Assembly (NCBI RefSeq): GCF_003369915.1
Contig: NC_046675.1
Span: forward strand, 32,511,001-32,575,000
Reading direction: 5' to 3'
Length of the DNA stretch: 64,000 bases
Source of the DNA: Drosophila miranda
Taxonomy: Eukaryota; Arthropoda; Insecta; Diptera; Drosophilidae
Numbering within the stretch: position 1 is the first letter of the stretch; every line of letters begins with the position of its first letter. Positions 24,859 to 39,335 of this stretch are shown here, one piece after another. The notes beneath the pieces were generated by a model. That model did not search any database and was not told the DNA's origin. It was given only the letters and a program-made list of their open reading frames with translations. The position numbers and the translations under genes are program-made.

Positions 24859-26900
24859 TGTTTGTCTTGGTCATGATCCAGAAAACTAAATCGAAACCAG
24901 TTCGTGGGGGCACTGGGAAAGTAGGGGAAAACCAAATAGAAAACGTTTCCTCGATACGCGTGCATTTTCACATAGGATATACGAGTATGTACAGTGACAG
25001 GCGCAGACGATTGCATAAATTCATTAATTGCTATTTATAAGACCTCCCCAATCTCTTGGCGACCAAATAAATGTGCAAAATAAATAAATCGAAGCGTAAC
25101 GGAAAAAGAAACTGAAACAGAGAATCGGAAACTTTCCACTCGCCTGCGAGAAACCATTTGCATGATGCTGCTGCAGCAGTTGTTGCTGCCTGTCGTCTCC
25201 TGCTCGAACTGCACTTCAATTGTCGTCAATTAATTGTTGTTAATTTACACACACAATTTCATAGCACTGCACTTCGGGATATTGTTTAAGCATAGAATGG
25301 CTTCGTCTTACTATTCCACCTCTCCTTTCCTCAAATCCCATCAATTTGCCGTTAGTTTGTTGCCTCTTATACAATTCTGCACTACGGTTTACCATTCGTC
25401 CCGTACCGTGGCGACACTTGCATTGAACTGCAGCAACAGTTTGACGGTTCCGTTCCGTGTTGAACGTCGCGTCGCGTCGCGTGTGCTATATATGCTAGCT
25501 ATACGAGTATGCTACACTATTTTTCTATTTTCTGTTTTGTATGGCCTGCTGCCCGTGTGAGTGCCGTCCGTTGTACGACTGAGTGTTCGCCAATGCTCGC
25601 GCCGCCCGTCAGGTATTCAAAATATCGGCCATGACTTTGGCAAAGAAAAACTAAAACAAGTACCCGCAGCAAGGAAAGTGTAAGGACTGCCAGATGACCT
25701 GTAATGGCAGGAAGTGTCATAGGTATGTACATGCTGAAATAGTGTAAAAAGTATTCCAAGCATAAAGAGTGGACCTTAATATGGGTCACTTTACAAATCT
25801 CTCTCAACAGTTATCTATTTTTATTGCCTCTCCTCTTTCTTTTACACATCAACGTCTGTCCAACATACCCCCGCTTGCAATGTGCAAGTGCTGGGTACTA
25901 TCATATTCTAATTTATTTTGTAATGCTCTCTCACGTTCTTTGCCGCTCACTTACTCTCCCTCTCCCTCTCCTTGTGTCTTTTGCTTTTCGCTCAGCTGTC
26001 TGCTGCTGCTGCTCGCTTCCTTTGTTGTTTTCCTTTCCTGTAATGCTAAGGAGCGACAGAGAGTGCAGCGAAACTGCGTTTTAGATCGCCTGCGGAGTTG
26101 GTGGTGGTTGTGCAGATTGAGAGAGGGATTAAGAGCGTGAAGTTGGCAAGGTTGATTTAAATGAGGTGAGGCTTTTTCACATCTCTCCTGTAAAAGTTTC
26201 CTAGTTTTTCGAGGCCGCATATCTCACAGGACCGTACTCCCTTGACACAAAGAGAACAAAAGAGGATCTAGTAAAATATGAAGTAATTCCTTACCTTGCA
26301 TAAGTGCATAAATGCACCTTGGAATATCAGGGCATCGTTTGAGATCAACCCACCCCAGTTTAGAGTTCGACAAACTACGCAACAAGAATTTCGGCAATGC
26401 GTTTTCTCCGCTGCACCAAACAACGCAATAACCCCAGAGAGGGAGGAAAGGTAGGCCAAAAATCTTCCGCTACTAGGATTAACCCTCGTCTCTACCCCTC
26501 CCAGGCACACGCACAGCGAAAAGGTGAGAGAGAGAGTAGTGCAGCAATAAGTAGTGGAAACTGATTAATGCAGTTCTTTGTTAATAATTTATGTGGATGC
26601 GCTATATTTGCTCGAATTAACCAAACGGAACCGGTTCAATTTGCGCTTGATTTTTATGTTTTGTTTTTTTGTTTCCCCCAGCCCACCGATGACGTCAGCA
26701 GTTGTGTAGTCTTTACACAAAAATCAAAATACAATTTTTGATTTAATTATTTTGTGCGGCGAGGCGATTTGTTTGAGAGCATTCACCGCGTTCATTCGGA
26801 CAAGAGCGTAACTTTGATAAACACTCTACCTGGCGGCAGAGCAGAGACGTTGCCATGGACTTTGATTAGAGGTGGGCGCGTGACTCGTAAATCAGAGCAT
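21151..26900. other. Gene-free region with promoter-like patches
   Basis: No coding gene is supportable. Around 21290-21360 a run of CTCTCTCTCTCGCGCGCG beside AACAGCTGTTCC resembles GAGA-factor and E-box rich regulatory DNA. Around 25440-25600 a GTCGCGTCGCGTCGCG repeat precedes a TATATA. CT-rich runs occur at 21600-21750 and 25920-26000. These look like enhancers, or promoters of untranslated RNA, but no transcript can be defined from sequence. Confidence 0.4.
24819..24862. repeat. TG dinucleotide repeat
   Basis: A near-perfect TG run of about 40 nt, decaying into TTTGTG units. Confidence 0.95.
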
Positions 26901-29900
26901 GATAGAAAGCCCGCATTGACATTGAGTATCTAAGAAATTTCGGGAATGGAAAATATATAGAGAGAAAGAATCTCAGTACTTTGGGGAAATTATTTCTTAT
27001 CAGACATTTTGCTTCCTAATCAACTCACGCTGCCATCTCTAGCGACGACCTTCACATTGAGCTACAGAAATGTTTTATTTTCGTGGGATTTTGAATTCTT
27101 GGCAGCGTCCAATGAATCTGCTTACTCATTTGTTGACTCTCATCGCATTTGCTACTACCTCTATATAAATATAATTAGACGCACACGTTTCTATATTTGC
27201 ACTTTAGATCCTTTTAGACCATTAAACTCAAGTTTTTATAAGACTACTACATCATATCATTGCTAATAATGACGATAAACGAATGCCCTTGCTTAGATAT
27301 CGTAACATTTCCCTTGATTTAATCAATTCAAGGCCTTCTGCAACATCTGTTTGTAATTATTATACACGATATTAAACAAATGCGACAGTTTCGCTTGTCA
27401 ATATAATTCTGTATGGATCTAGAAAACTAATTTGGGAAATATGTACATACTATGTATTTCTTGAATTGCCATCTTTCATTCGCTTCTACTATATTCATTC
27501 ATTAATTGCTGAAGCAAACAAATGTCCACTGATAAGAAGTGTTCGTTATTTGCCTTCAAAAGTGTGACACTTATCAGTTTAATTTGTTTAACAATCACCA
27601 CACAGTATCAATGAGGTATTAGAAGTAGCTTTCAAAGTGATTTGTGGCTAGAAAATAGGGGGAATATTGATGGTTGAAGGTTTCAGGAAGTGAAGAAATA
27701 AGTGAAATGCCTGGGGATTAAAGAGGATTTTGGCTATTCAAAGAGATAATTGATTGGGAAAATGATTTAAAAATGGAGGAATGAAGCAAAGGGAATGAGG
27801 GAAGATGAAGATACATAAATTTAATTTAAAATGTGATACAGAAATCCTTATTTTTAATGTTTAACGTTCCCATTTCTCATTTAATTCAATTAATTTCCCT
27901 GACCATTGAATAAGCTCTAACTTTTCTGGATAATTCTCTGTGAATTATTCGTGTGACTTAAATCAAAATTAGTCATGCTTATGCTTGGATGGGTTTTTCT
28001 GTTTATCGGCTTTCGATTTATGTTTCCGCTAATTTGGATGCGAATGCGATGCAAAATAACAAATTAATTAAGCCTTCGAATGACGCAGATTGTAGCAGGG
28101 CAGGGGTCTTATATTGTTTTATACCGAAACCCGATCGGCTTTCACCCAGGCAATCAAAAACAGAGGAGTCCGAGTAATACTCGCAGAAACAGAGGCAATA
28201 AATCATCAGAGCGCATTGTGCGTGGTGTTTTCTCGTGTATAAGAAGTGAAAATTACTATCTAATATATTTTACAATTGTGCTAACCAAACGGACACACTG
28301 CGGACCCATTGGTATCCAAGGGGAAAGAGAGGTGGTCTCGGTCTCCTGTCGTGCGTCCATAGAACTTGACATCGCTGTCTTTGAGGGGTTCTGCAGGGGG
28401 AATTCTATTTATAGAATAACTCAAGGACAGTCACAATATACACAGCCAGAGCAGACACTGCTATAATTTATAAGCAGGCAAATCGCGTGCCGCATGGTGA
28501 TATATAGGGAAAAGTTTCGGGTAGAAAATTGCATACAGAGAAGAACCAGACCCCGACCCCCCGCCCGTCAAATTATGACAAAATATTCCATGCGTCAGTC
28601 GTTGCTATGGATTCCTTTCCAAATTCCATCCATCCATTCATTCATTTATCCTCCACTTGTTGGTTCCTGTTTTGTGTTTGTTTGGCTTCTGTTTTTTCCC
28701 ATCAAAGCAATTAGTGTTCGGTTTCTGCTTGGGTCTTTGATTTTTTACACATAAAATGTGGAAGGAATGGGCTTATATAAAATGTGGGAACTTACTGAAC
28801 AGATGATGCTTACAAAAGTGTACGAAATATAAATTAAATTAGCAAATTTGTTGCACAGTTTTTTGCACCCCATTTTATTTCACCGGAAATGTTCCGTTCG
28901 AACAGCATGGCGTATACGTAATTTTGATGAAATTATTGCTAAATATTCAGATACAAGCGGTTTCTGGCATGATAAGTGACATTTCAAAGGTTAAATATGA
29001 TGTATTAATTGATGATTGTTCCATTAAAATAAAAAATCCCAAGCTTAAAGATAATTTTGGGAGCAGAAACCCATTACACCTGTCGTATGGGTGATTTTTC
29101 CATCAGAGTTCACTGAAAGAAAGAGGTTATCCCCAATGGATTTGCTTGAATAAGGTTGTCAAAATGTGTTTCATTTCATATTCATGCTGCCAAAAGCATT
29201 AACATCAGCAGAAGCAGCAGCAGGCAGCAGCAGCAGGCAGCAGCAGCACATCATTATTCAATGTCAGAACAGTAGATCCAGGCGCTGAATAAACAGAACA
29301 ACACGAATACCAGGCATGCCAACCAACCTCCCACGACTAGGACATGTTTTTGCATTATTTAGCACTCTTTTAAGGAGGTAGTCCATGTGTGTACAGAGCC
29401 CAGAGTGTGTAATCCGAGCAGGAAGAGGGTCAGAGGTTGATAGACCCGAAGGGTAATTAGAGACCACGACCCACACGACAGCTGGCGGGCAACCAAATCC
29501 CAAGTAAATAATTGAAACGACTTTGCTTAAGCGTTTCCACGCGGGGCACGGTACTGGCACTTCTCTTGTGTAATTATTGAAATAATATTAAATTTTCTCG
29601 GAAAACGGAGTGGCAGATGGTTTAAGTGGAGGTTTTTCTTCTATTAAATCAATAAATTAATCAACATCATTAACATAAAGGCTAGGAGGCCCCCAAAAGT
29701 TGTTCCTTTATTCTTGTTCTTTTGTATCGTTTTTTAGCCTTGCGGAAGGTCAAGGAACCTTTTGCTGCTGATGGCAGTCAACGCTTTTGATGGGTATCGT
29801 TGGCCCTTAGTTGGATTTCCATGGCTGTCACAATACAACAAAGAACTATGCACTCCTCCTGCCATTCCGAGGACACAAAGGACACTGGAACTGTCGCAAA

Positions 29901-31776
29901 TCCCACATCCTCAGATGGGTAGGGAGAGGCAGAGGTAGAGGGATCAAACGACACGTTTTCTTTGCTTGAAAATACTTAGTTTTGCCGGCTACAAAAATCG
30001 ATAGCTGTGAGGAAACCACAAAAAAGAACCTCATGACTTGAACCGCTCTAAAACGTTTTCCGTGTCATTTAATTAGGATTATAATAAAAGTAAATTAGTA
30101 GCAGAAGCTTTTGCAGTCATAACTCACCCAAAAGATTCAGCGTTGACCCATGGACACCCGCTGGAAAGCTGCCGGGACACTAGTCAGTCCCTAGGGAAAG
30201 GCACCAGGAAGGCACTGCACACTGGCCACAGCAGAACAACCGGAAAAACGAGGAAAACTGCAGTGGCAACGGCAACGGGAACGGGAACGAGAACAGCAAA
30301 CGGCAAACGGCCATCGAACCCCGCATGGCGTTCGGTCCTGCTTGCGTTGTTGACTCGGAAAATCCGTAAAGTAAACTGAAAGCCAACCTCTACCAAACCG
30401 GAATCGAATAACCGGGACAGCAGACAAATGCCGCGTATCACTCTCGGGCGAGCGAGCGCTTGTCCGTGCGGCGGGGCTTTTCTCTGCGGCGGCGGCGGCA
30501 CTCTGCACTGTGGAAAACGAGGCAAACGAATGAAAATTTATTGTTTGTATGGCCCGCCATCGCCATCGACAACGCCATGTGCTTGCTGGCTGGCGGGCAA
30601 AAACAGCTGAAAGGCGTCGTGCCGCCCCGACGACGTGCACACGCTTTTCTCTAGTGACGTCATTAATGCGACTCATGCGCAGCCGACGAGAGAGAGAGAG
30701 AGCGCACACTTTTGGGGGAACTTTTTCATGCTTTGGGGCACACAAGTGCATGCTTGTTGCGCCATTTGCCATTGCCCCATGACGCTCTTTGGCTAAAAGA
30801 AAAAAAAAATTAATAAGAGGGATGGCGGGAGAACCAGGGCTGGTCGATGGCGTCACAGAGCGCTACTATGAGAATAGTAGGGGATATCGATACAGGCTAT
30901 CATTGAAAGCGTTTAGAGAACAGATATTCAGAGGCCATAATATTTTATATACAATCCCCAACGAATGCTCTGGGATTCTTCAAATTGGAATCTATATAAG
31001 TATTATACGTTTTTGAGGTTTTTCACTTCTATAAAGCTTCAGAGAAATTCCCTAAATCATTTTTTCAATGGCATAATGATACAAATGAAGTAATTCTATG
31101 GATTATGGTGGTTTGAAACAATATCAAGCTAGTAATCTATAAACCTCTTTAGTAATCTGTTTCGAACTTGATAAATACATCGAATAATGCATTTAGAAAC
31201 TGAAACAATGTTTTACAAGCGATTGAGCGACTTATCTTCCTAAATATATAATATATACCTGGGAATCTATAGGAATCTACCTCCAAAATGGTTTCCAGAA
31301 AATCGTTTCATTTAAAATATATTTTTTATTATGATTATCCAACATTAAATAGAGATTTCAATATACCAACATCAATATACATCATTGCGATGAATGCCAT
31401 AAATATACATATTTTTTCTATCATATAAAATAGAGAGAGAGCCTGAGTTCTATAACATTTGGTGAGATTCCTTCACTAAGGAGGAGATTAATTGCCAATT
31501 ATTTGGCACTCACTGGGGGGGCGGAGGGCACTCCTTATACTACTTTTGAGTCTGTTTTAAAGCATTTTGTAGTAAAAAAAGATGAACCTATATAACAATT
31601 GTGCAAATGAGTAAAGCTTACAACCGAAATCAACAATAGAGTCGAAAATTAGAGGCTAATTAAGTGACTGAAAGGAACATCCATAACACAATGAATCACT
31701 TTTAAACGAAACTTAAGGCTAGAGATTCAGTTTGAGGAGCATTTGCATTTGTGCCACAATATTGAGGAGCATTCCT
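26901..31776. other. Gene-free region, right part
   Basis: No gene is supportable. A CAG-rich tract lies at 29206-29249. A GC-rich island at about 30140-30720 contains repeated GGCAACGG/GGGAACG-like words and a GCGGCGGCGGC run. This island resembles a promoter or 5' leader, but no downstream coding exon could be linked to it on either strand. Confidence 0.45.
29206..29249. repeat. Interrupted CAG repeat
   Basis: CAG triplets interrupted by GAAG and GG, outside any supported coding region. Confidence 0.9.
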
Positions 31777-34700
31777 TTAGGCGTTTGCGCCTGCAATGCC
31801 TGTGAGAGGATCCGAGAGATGGATGATGGCATCGAGTTCTACTTGTGTGAGATTCTCGCTGAGCAGCTTCTCAATGCTTATGAACTTGGCATTGGGCTCT
31901 TGGATCGAAGAGACGTCCACTTCCTGTTCGGGGGAGGTCTGTAGAACCGAACTGCTGCGTTTGGCGCGCTCTGAAAGAAAGATTTACACTTTTAGTATAA
32001 GAAAAATCTATAAGGAGGGATTGTTTCCTTACCGAACCGCGCACGATGTGCCTCCTGCTCGATGATAATCTCATTGGTGACATAGACCTCGCGACGGATT
32101 TGATCCCTTAGCTCCACGCTCATGTCGGGTATGCACCAGCGCACCAGAATCATCACAAGAGCCACAAAGTTCTGAAAGAAACGAAGAACCATATTTCATC
32201 ATCATGTCATCACCTGTCCATGATTTGTCGTTCGTTTTGGGGTCACAGCCCCCAGAAGCAGAAGCCCTATTCCTCTCCTCTCAAGCGACAGTAAATGCAA
32301 TTGGCTAAGAAGGGCTAAGACAGGTGTTAGCCTCAACCCTAATATTTTCGGGGGAATTGGGAACGCACTCGCTTCCCAAAAGAAACCCCATATCGAATGA
32401 AACCAGCACATGCACCCCCAACATAGCATAGATCGGACTTTGGCAGCAGCATAACCAGCGAGAGAGAGAGGCAGCAGACAAAATGTCAAGAAACTGAAAA
32501 TAGAATAAAATGGAATGCCAACTAAATGGATAATTGGCCGGCAGGGCACATTGGCAGTTCTGCACGAAAGTTGGAACATTTCAGACAGTGGCTTTGAATA
32601 CTTCGAGACGAGCGGACGTGTGTGTGATAGCAAAAAGGATAACCAAAGGAATATAGGATTAAAAAACTAACAAAAATTAATAATAATAGGCTTTTATCTA
32701 CCAATTTCCAAAGTTCAAACCCTTCAAAATGAAATACTTTGAATTCCTGAGCCTATCCTCAGTGGGTCTTAGCATAGCCATCCTGGACATCCTTATAGCA
32801 TTGAGCATACTCGGTCCCTCTACCTATTATCTGTACTTTGATTACTTGGATATCGATAGATGGGAACAGACCAACGATGTGGAGGCCTTGAGTGCCTTTG
32901 GCACATTCGTTTCCACTTTGGGTAAAACATAAAGAAAAACTAATTTTAATTCTATGCTAAAAAGGAAAACCTTTTCCAGTGGATTATCTCTGGGTGCGTG
33001 AATTCTCGCAGGTCTTTTACATGACTGCCACACTCATTATTTGGGTCAAGGCATTGATAAATCTGGCAGTGGCCTGCCTCCTAGTCGATGGCATTAAGCA
33101 GGTGAGGGCATACCACTAAAAATATAGAATAATCTCTGTCTAAATGATTGATTTTATCTGCAGAAACGACTTATTTGCATTGCCCCTTGGCTGATCAACA
33201 CCTATCTATCGATGGCCGTGGAAACTGGCATTTTTGTGAGCCTGGAACTCCGAATTGATGAAGTCGATGCCGCAGTGGATCGTCGGATAGCGCGTAGTCT
33301 CATCTTTGGCGTATTTTTAGGTAGGCTTTCACATGATTTATATCCTTAATTTGAATTTTAATTGATTTTTCTCTATGAAGTGCTCAATGCATTGCTTTCT
33401 TATGGCATCTATGCGCTCTATCGGAAGCTAAAGTCTACACCGAATGAGAATATTGAAGCCATTCAACAGAATCCTCATACATTCAATGCCTGAAACTAAG
33501 TATCTCTGAGGGATTTGATTTTTAAAGCTGTCTTAAAGCATTTATAGGTAAATAAAATGAGATTAAAGGTGGACTGCTTCTCTGCCTAAGTTTCTAGTAC
33601 AGAAACTCACTTCAAAGACCACCACAAAGCCCAAACGACAGGCCAAAATGATGTAAAACATGCTGCTTAAATTGTATTTATCCGGCGATGAGGGCGGCAA
33701 CCGAAAGTCTGTGTATCTGAAAGAAACAAAACCCTTTTAGTGTCCCATTCCATAAAGCAAATCCTCGAGTGCATGCCATACTTGCACGATGTGATATTGG
33801 AGAGATCGCCTGCGAGGCTGTACAAAGTGGGTGAATCGGAGACTTTGAATTCGGAGAGAGTAAAGTCCAGGTATCCATTCAGGGTGCCATCTTTGGAGAC
33901 ATAGTTGCGGTAGACCAGTCGAGGAATCATATCCGATGTAAAGGCAATGATGAACCCCTACAAAATACACTATTTAGAGATGTTTCTTAGAGGTACTCTC
34001 CTGCATCCACTCACATTTGTGATCACACTTAGCTTTCCTATGCAATCCAGTATCCTGTACCACACGCCAATATCCCTCACACGCTGCGACACAGGCCGCT
34101 TGTGGTGTGTCAGCAGTTTCTTGGCATCCAAACGCATTTCCAGTATATTATTGAGCAAGGCAAAAAACGGGGCCAGCGGAAAGGCGGCCACAAAGATGGT
34201 CACAAATCCGTATTGCAAAACCATCTCCAAATATTCGGGAAACAGACCGCGTGCCCCCCAATCTAGCAGCTTAAAGTCGCGCATCCAACGCTCGTCTTTG
34301 GTTTTGTCGGGATTCGGGGTGTTGTTGAACAAACGGGAGAGGCCCACCTGAATGGCCAGCACTTTGCGCCAGAACATGGGCAGATATACCTCGAGTATCG
34401 TGTTGAAGGCCTGCTTGCCCACCATGATGATGGCCAGCTGGATGCAGAGCTCCGTGAGGCATCCACCAGAAGAACACTGGAACAAAATTCAGGGAAAGAT
34501 TAGCTGTTGGAAGGATACTCTTAGTGGTAGGGACCTACCTCCTCCTGTCGATAGTCAAACAGTTTGTTATACTCCCCTGGATGTCCCACAAATTTGCCCT
34601 TAAAGAAGGCTATATAAAATATAGAGGCATAATAGTTAACAAACTGAAGCAGATAGATCTTGAGAGTCAGCGAGTCATCGAACTGCGTTTGAGTGCGCCA

Positions 34701-37700
34701 CATTTCCAGCTCTGTGAGGTACTCCGCCAAGTGGCTGTACATCTGAAAAGCAAAGAATTCTCTTAATACCATTCCAAAAGAGTTTCAAGCGGCACACACT
34801 CACATAATTCAGGATATAGAGCAAACACAGATTCACAAAGGCCGCCGAGGCTGTGGCCAAAACAATGGCACTCGAGGTGGTCAGGGGACTGGCGCCCACT
34901 TTTAGAGCCGCCAGCATGGACATGCGGTACACCACCACCGCCAAAAGGGCCACAAAAGCCAAGGCAATGAGCAGCAGCACCACCGAAAAGCTAAAAACAG
35001 TCGCTGGCAGCTTCATCCGCCAAAAGGGAACCGTCGGCTCCTTGACGTTCGTCACATAGTCCACTCTGGTGGGTGGTATGTGCTCCAACTTGGCCAAATA
35101 CTGCGGCCTAGGGTGCTCCTCGTGGACATCAAAGCCCGTCAGATCCCAGCGATGGGTTATCTCCGCGGAGTAGCGCTTCCACAGCTCCAGGAAGAGGGTG
35201 GCCCAAAAGGACATAAAGACGGCAAAGAAAACTGTGCTGGGATTGTCGATGAGATACGTGACCTTGGCATAATTGCAGGTCTCCTTGAGGTCCCAAAAGT
35301 TACACCAATCACAGAGGGGACACATGGTTATATTTGTATTTGCACGCAGGCAGATATCTTTGCTGCAAATAAAAGGAATTTCCAATTAGTTGGGGCCACG
35401 ATTGATGGAAGAGAAGGCAAAGCTTACACGGGCACATAGTTCTTGAGGGAGAACCAGGAGTATAGAAAACATATCACACCCACAATGGAGGCCAGCAGCA
35501 ACATATAGGTGTAATAGCCCAACCAGGCAAAATACAGACCTAAAGAGAGGGGAAATATATACTAAGGAAGGCTTTCTTTGAACATAGCTGCTGTTTCCTA
35601 ACCAATTTTGACGCCAAAGTACTCCTTGATGTCATCTAGAGGCTGATAGCGGTACCATTTCTTCACAGAAGCCCAATGTTTGTAGAGAAGAGCTCTCATG
35701 GTGCCCGATTCGGTTATTTCGCCCTGAAAAAGGAAGTTGTACGATCTGCTATATATATTTTGGTAATACTCACATCATGCAATGGATATGCCGCACAGTA
35801 GCCGCCCTCTGCAATCAATCGCTCAATGCCAAAAGCCATGTCATGTTGATTTTTGGTAGGAAAACGCTGACGATCCAATATAAACTCCACAATGCGCGAC
35901 CTCACGGCGGTGGTAAAGAAGCAATCCTGTCGTATATCAAAGCTATCCAAAAAAGAAGATAAATTAAACGAAAAATGGTTAAGGTACTTCTTCTAGCTTA
36001 CAGATACTCCTTGTCGCGACTGTAAATGGCAGTAAAACGATGCGCTCTCTTGGGGAATATATGCTCATCCACATGGATATTCCGTAGGAAGAATTGGCAA
36101 ACGGTTTTCAGACTAGAAAAGATGCTTTTTGTCGAACGATTGACCACAGACATTCCAGGGATCTGTAAGAGTACCAAAATACACATTAATCTGAAGGAAA
36201 TTGAAGGTTTAAATTAAGATAGTCAAAGCAAAGGCTTACTAAAGGGTATACACATATATATTCAATTGATTATTCTACAACAGATGTTAGGCACGGGATT
36301 AGGTTTCTTTCATACATCAACTCACAGCAGAACAACATTTAAGCCTAAGTTTTAGAAGTATTAATTGTGTAAAATATTTAACTGATTCAACAACGTCTGG
36401 GCCAACCTTCTTGGACAAGTATTGAGCCGCATTCTGTAGACGGTTGGTTCTTTCATATATACGCAAATTACACAAGGACTAAAAACACAGAAACATACAA
36501 GAAATCATACAAAAACAATAGGAATTTTCAACTGAATTTCAATCAAATTTTGTTTCAGGTCCCAAAAGTCTTTAAAGAATTAGATCTGAAGATCGAGGGA
36601 CAAAACGCACCTCCTTCATGGGCATCCGTAGCTTAAGTATCTCCGCATACCGACGCAGCACCTCCAAAGGGGCATGGATCTGAAAAAAACAAACACCCAT
36701 TAAGTAGGTTTCTTTTGGAGAAATTCAAGGCTTACCTTCACGAAACATATCTGATCCTTTTGGCTTGTTTCCACCTCGAGGCCCTGGCTCACGAGATTCG
36801 CCTCGAACACCCGTCGCTTCTCGGTATTCTCCGCCTCCGTGGGCTCATGGGCATTGATCCTGTAGGCCAGCACGAAGTCAATAGAGCGCGTGCAGTCTTC
36901 GAAGAACAGCGATGTGTTGATCTCCTCCCGCTGGTAGAACTCCCTGGGGCAACTGCATTCGCGTTCATCGTAGCCATTATTTCCCAAAGTGGGTTCAGTC
37001 ATTGGCAGCAAGGGGCTTGAGAGATGATTTTGGTTCCTTGGCTCGGAGGACTTCTTTTTGCCATTGGCCAGGGGCCCGGCAGCAGCGTCTGGCAGTTGAA
37101 GCGTGGAGGCGTTGCTGTAACAAAGAATGGACGTTCAGGAATGGAATGCTTTCAGTGTTTCAGGTTATATTGGGTAAAACAGTTTGATGTCCATTAATGT
37201 CCCTACAGGACCCACCCCCCGCTTGGCGTGTTAATGTCCCACCCTCACCTTATTTAGGTCACTCCCCGGGTGGTTGGAACCCCCTAGGCAACTATAATCT
37301 GAACGCGTTGAGCCATTTAATGGCACACACACAATTCACCCACATGACATCAGTTAATAATTTCTCTATTTTTCCTTGGCTTTCATTTGCTTATACAGCA
37401 GCAGCAGTCTGTTTCCATCTGTTTAGTCTGTTTCTAGTATATTATTTAAAGAACCAAGTGCAGTGCCTCACATTCAGTTGATAATGTGGCAAAAACATTT
37501 GCAAATAATATATGCAAACACTTGATATTTGAGCGCTAGAAAAACAGCTCAGCTCCTCGTGTGAGTCGGTCTTTTGTGGAAAAAATGAGAAATCTCCTAT
37601 GATTCACGATTATATCTGATCATAAATAATACAATACAAAATGTACCTTAACTTCCAAAGTGCAATCGAATGAGTAATTGAGTAATCGATTCCAAAAAGA

Positions 37701-39299
37701 GGGACATATTTTAGAAATATGCTGAATGGTGGTAAATGCTGAAGGCCATGAAGGAGGCTGTCAATTACATTATCCTCCATCATTATTTTATTTATAGGTG
37801 TCCAACAAGGAGATAAAGTCCAGTAATTACACTTGTTGATTCAAAGCTAATGTGAAGAGGTACAGATTATTTAACGCAGAATGGAATGAGGCTGGGGGAA
37901 ACCACTGTACTGTATAAGTAGGAAAAATGTTTATTGCCAGTGATTAGAAATAGAACAGCCACCGGAAAAAACCTAAACAGCGAAATCATGAAAGGAAGGC
38001 CATGTCCCAGTGATCGAAGCTTTGGATACCCTGCAGATATGGTATAATTTGCTATCATTCCTTTTGGAATTCTACAAAGAAGGGAACTTTGTCGTCATTC
38101 CCCTTCCAACCTTCATAAACCGCTCGTTTAAGCTTTATGTTTCCCTTTGTTTCCTCCATTCTCTTCTGTACTCTTATTTCGTGTGTGGCTCGGCTCATCA
38201 AACATTCATATTCATATTTTACAAACTTTTCAGCCTTGGACGCGGCGATTCATAATTATCTTCAACTTCTTTCAAAAAAAAAAAAACTCAATTATGAAAA
38301 TGTACACACAATTTGTTATTGTTATTGTTTTTTTCGTAGGCCCACACATTGAAAATTTTGGCATTTGGCTTTAATCAAGGCCAAGAGAGAGCAAGACAGA
38401 GTGAGAGACACTAATTTATTAAACAGTTGTGGCGCTGCTTTTTCGAATATTTGTCACCCAAGGAAGAGCAGAGCAGCGAAAGGTGACGGAAAATTGTTTC
38501 CCCGAAATTTTCTTATATAATGTATGCAGATATTATGCTATATGCTATATATGCATGATCCGTTTAATCATCCAACCGACAAGATCCGCAATACTTGAAA
38601 CACACGCAGTACACACACACACACACACCAGGAAACCGTTGTCTTTTACTTTTCTCCCGCGAAACAGATGATTAATCCAACACAAAAAGGGGAAACGCTA
38701 CGGTAAACCCGTTTCTTCGAAAGCTGATCGGGCGTATAAGTGTATAAAGGTATTAATTGACCCACCAGCGGGTGTAATATCACATTTAGCGCGGAAAAAT
38801 ATTTCCTGCGAGTTATTCGCTTCTGGTTCGCCCGATGTTTGAGAATTGAGTGTTCAGAAAATTAAAATAATATTCCAACAAACGTTGGCACTGACAACGG
38901 GAGAGCCCCAAAGAGCGGCAGAGCTGTCCAACGCGCAGCAGCAACAACAAAGCAGAAAAAAGAGAGAGCGAGAGAGCTGTCAGCTGGGCGAAGAGCAAGA
39001 CACAGACAAGCCGGCATATGATAATCCCCCCCACCCCACACTCCCGTGGGTTGACTTGAGTACCTTTGAACAAAAGAGCAGCAGGCTAACATCATTCGTG
39101 TTGTGTGTTGACACAAAGTGTGGAGGATTTTCTGAACTAAATTAGACTACGCCTAATATCACTTCCATAATATACAAATCTGCTTTACATTTTCATAAAG
39201 AAAGTGTAGTGCAATAGCGTACATTGAGTGCATCAGCGAAATACACCTGTTGCCAAGTAACTGTTGTCTCGTTTAGACAGTACTTCAATCAGCTGGCGT

Positions 39300-39335
<36 letters not shown>

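Noticed and set aside
30143-30860. Cluster of frames in the GC-rich island
   Set aside because: Frames on both strands overlap, are low in complexity and lack splice partners; kept only as a promoter-like patch.
32202-32633. 143-codon open frame on - inside the anoctamin intron
   Set aside because: It lies just upstream of an anoctamin exon and overlaps no conserved block; the splice sites of the anoctamin exons exclude it, and it looks like chance.
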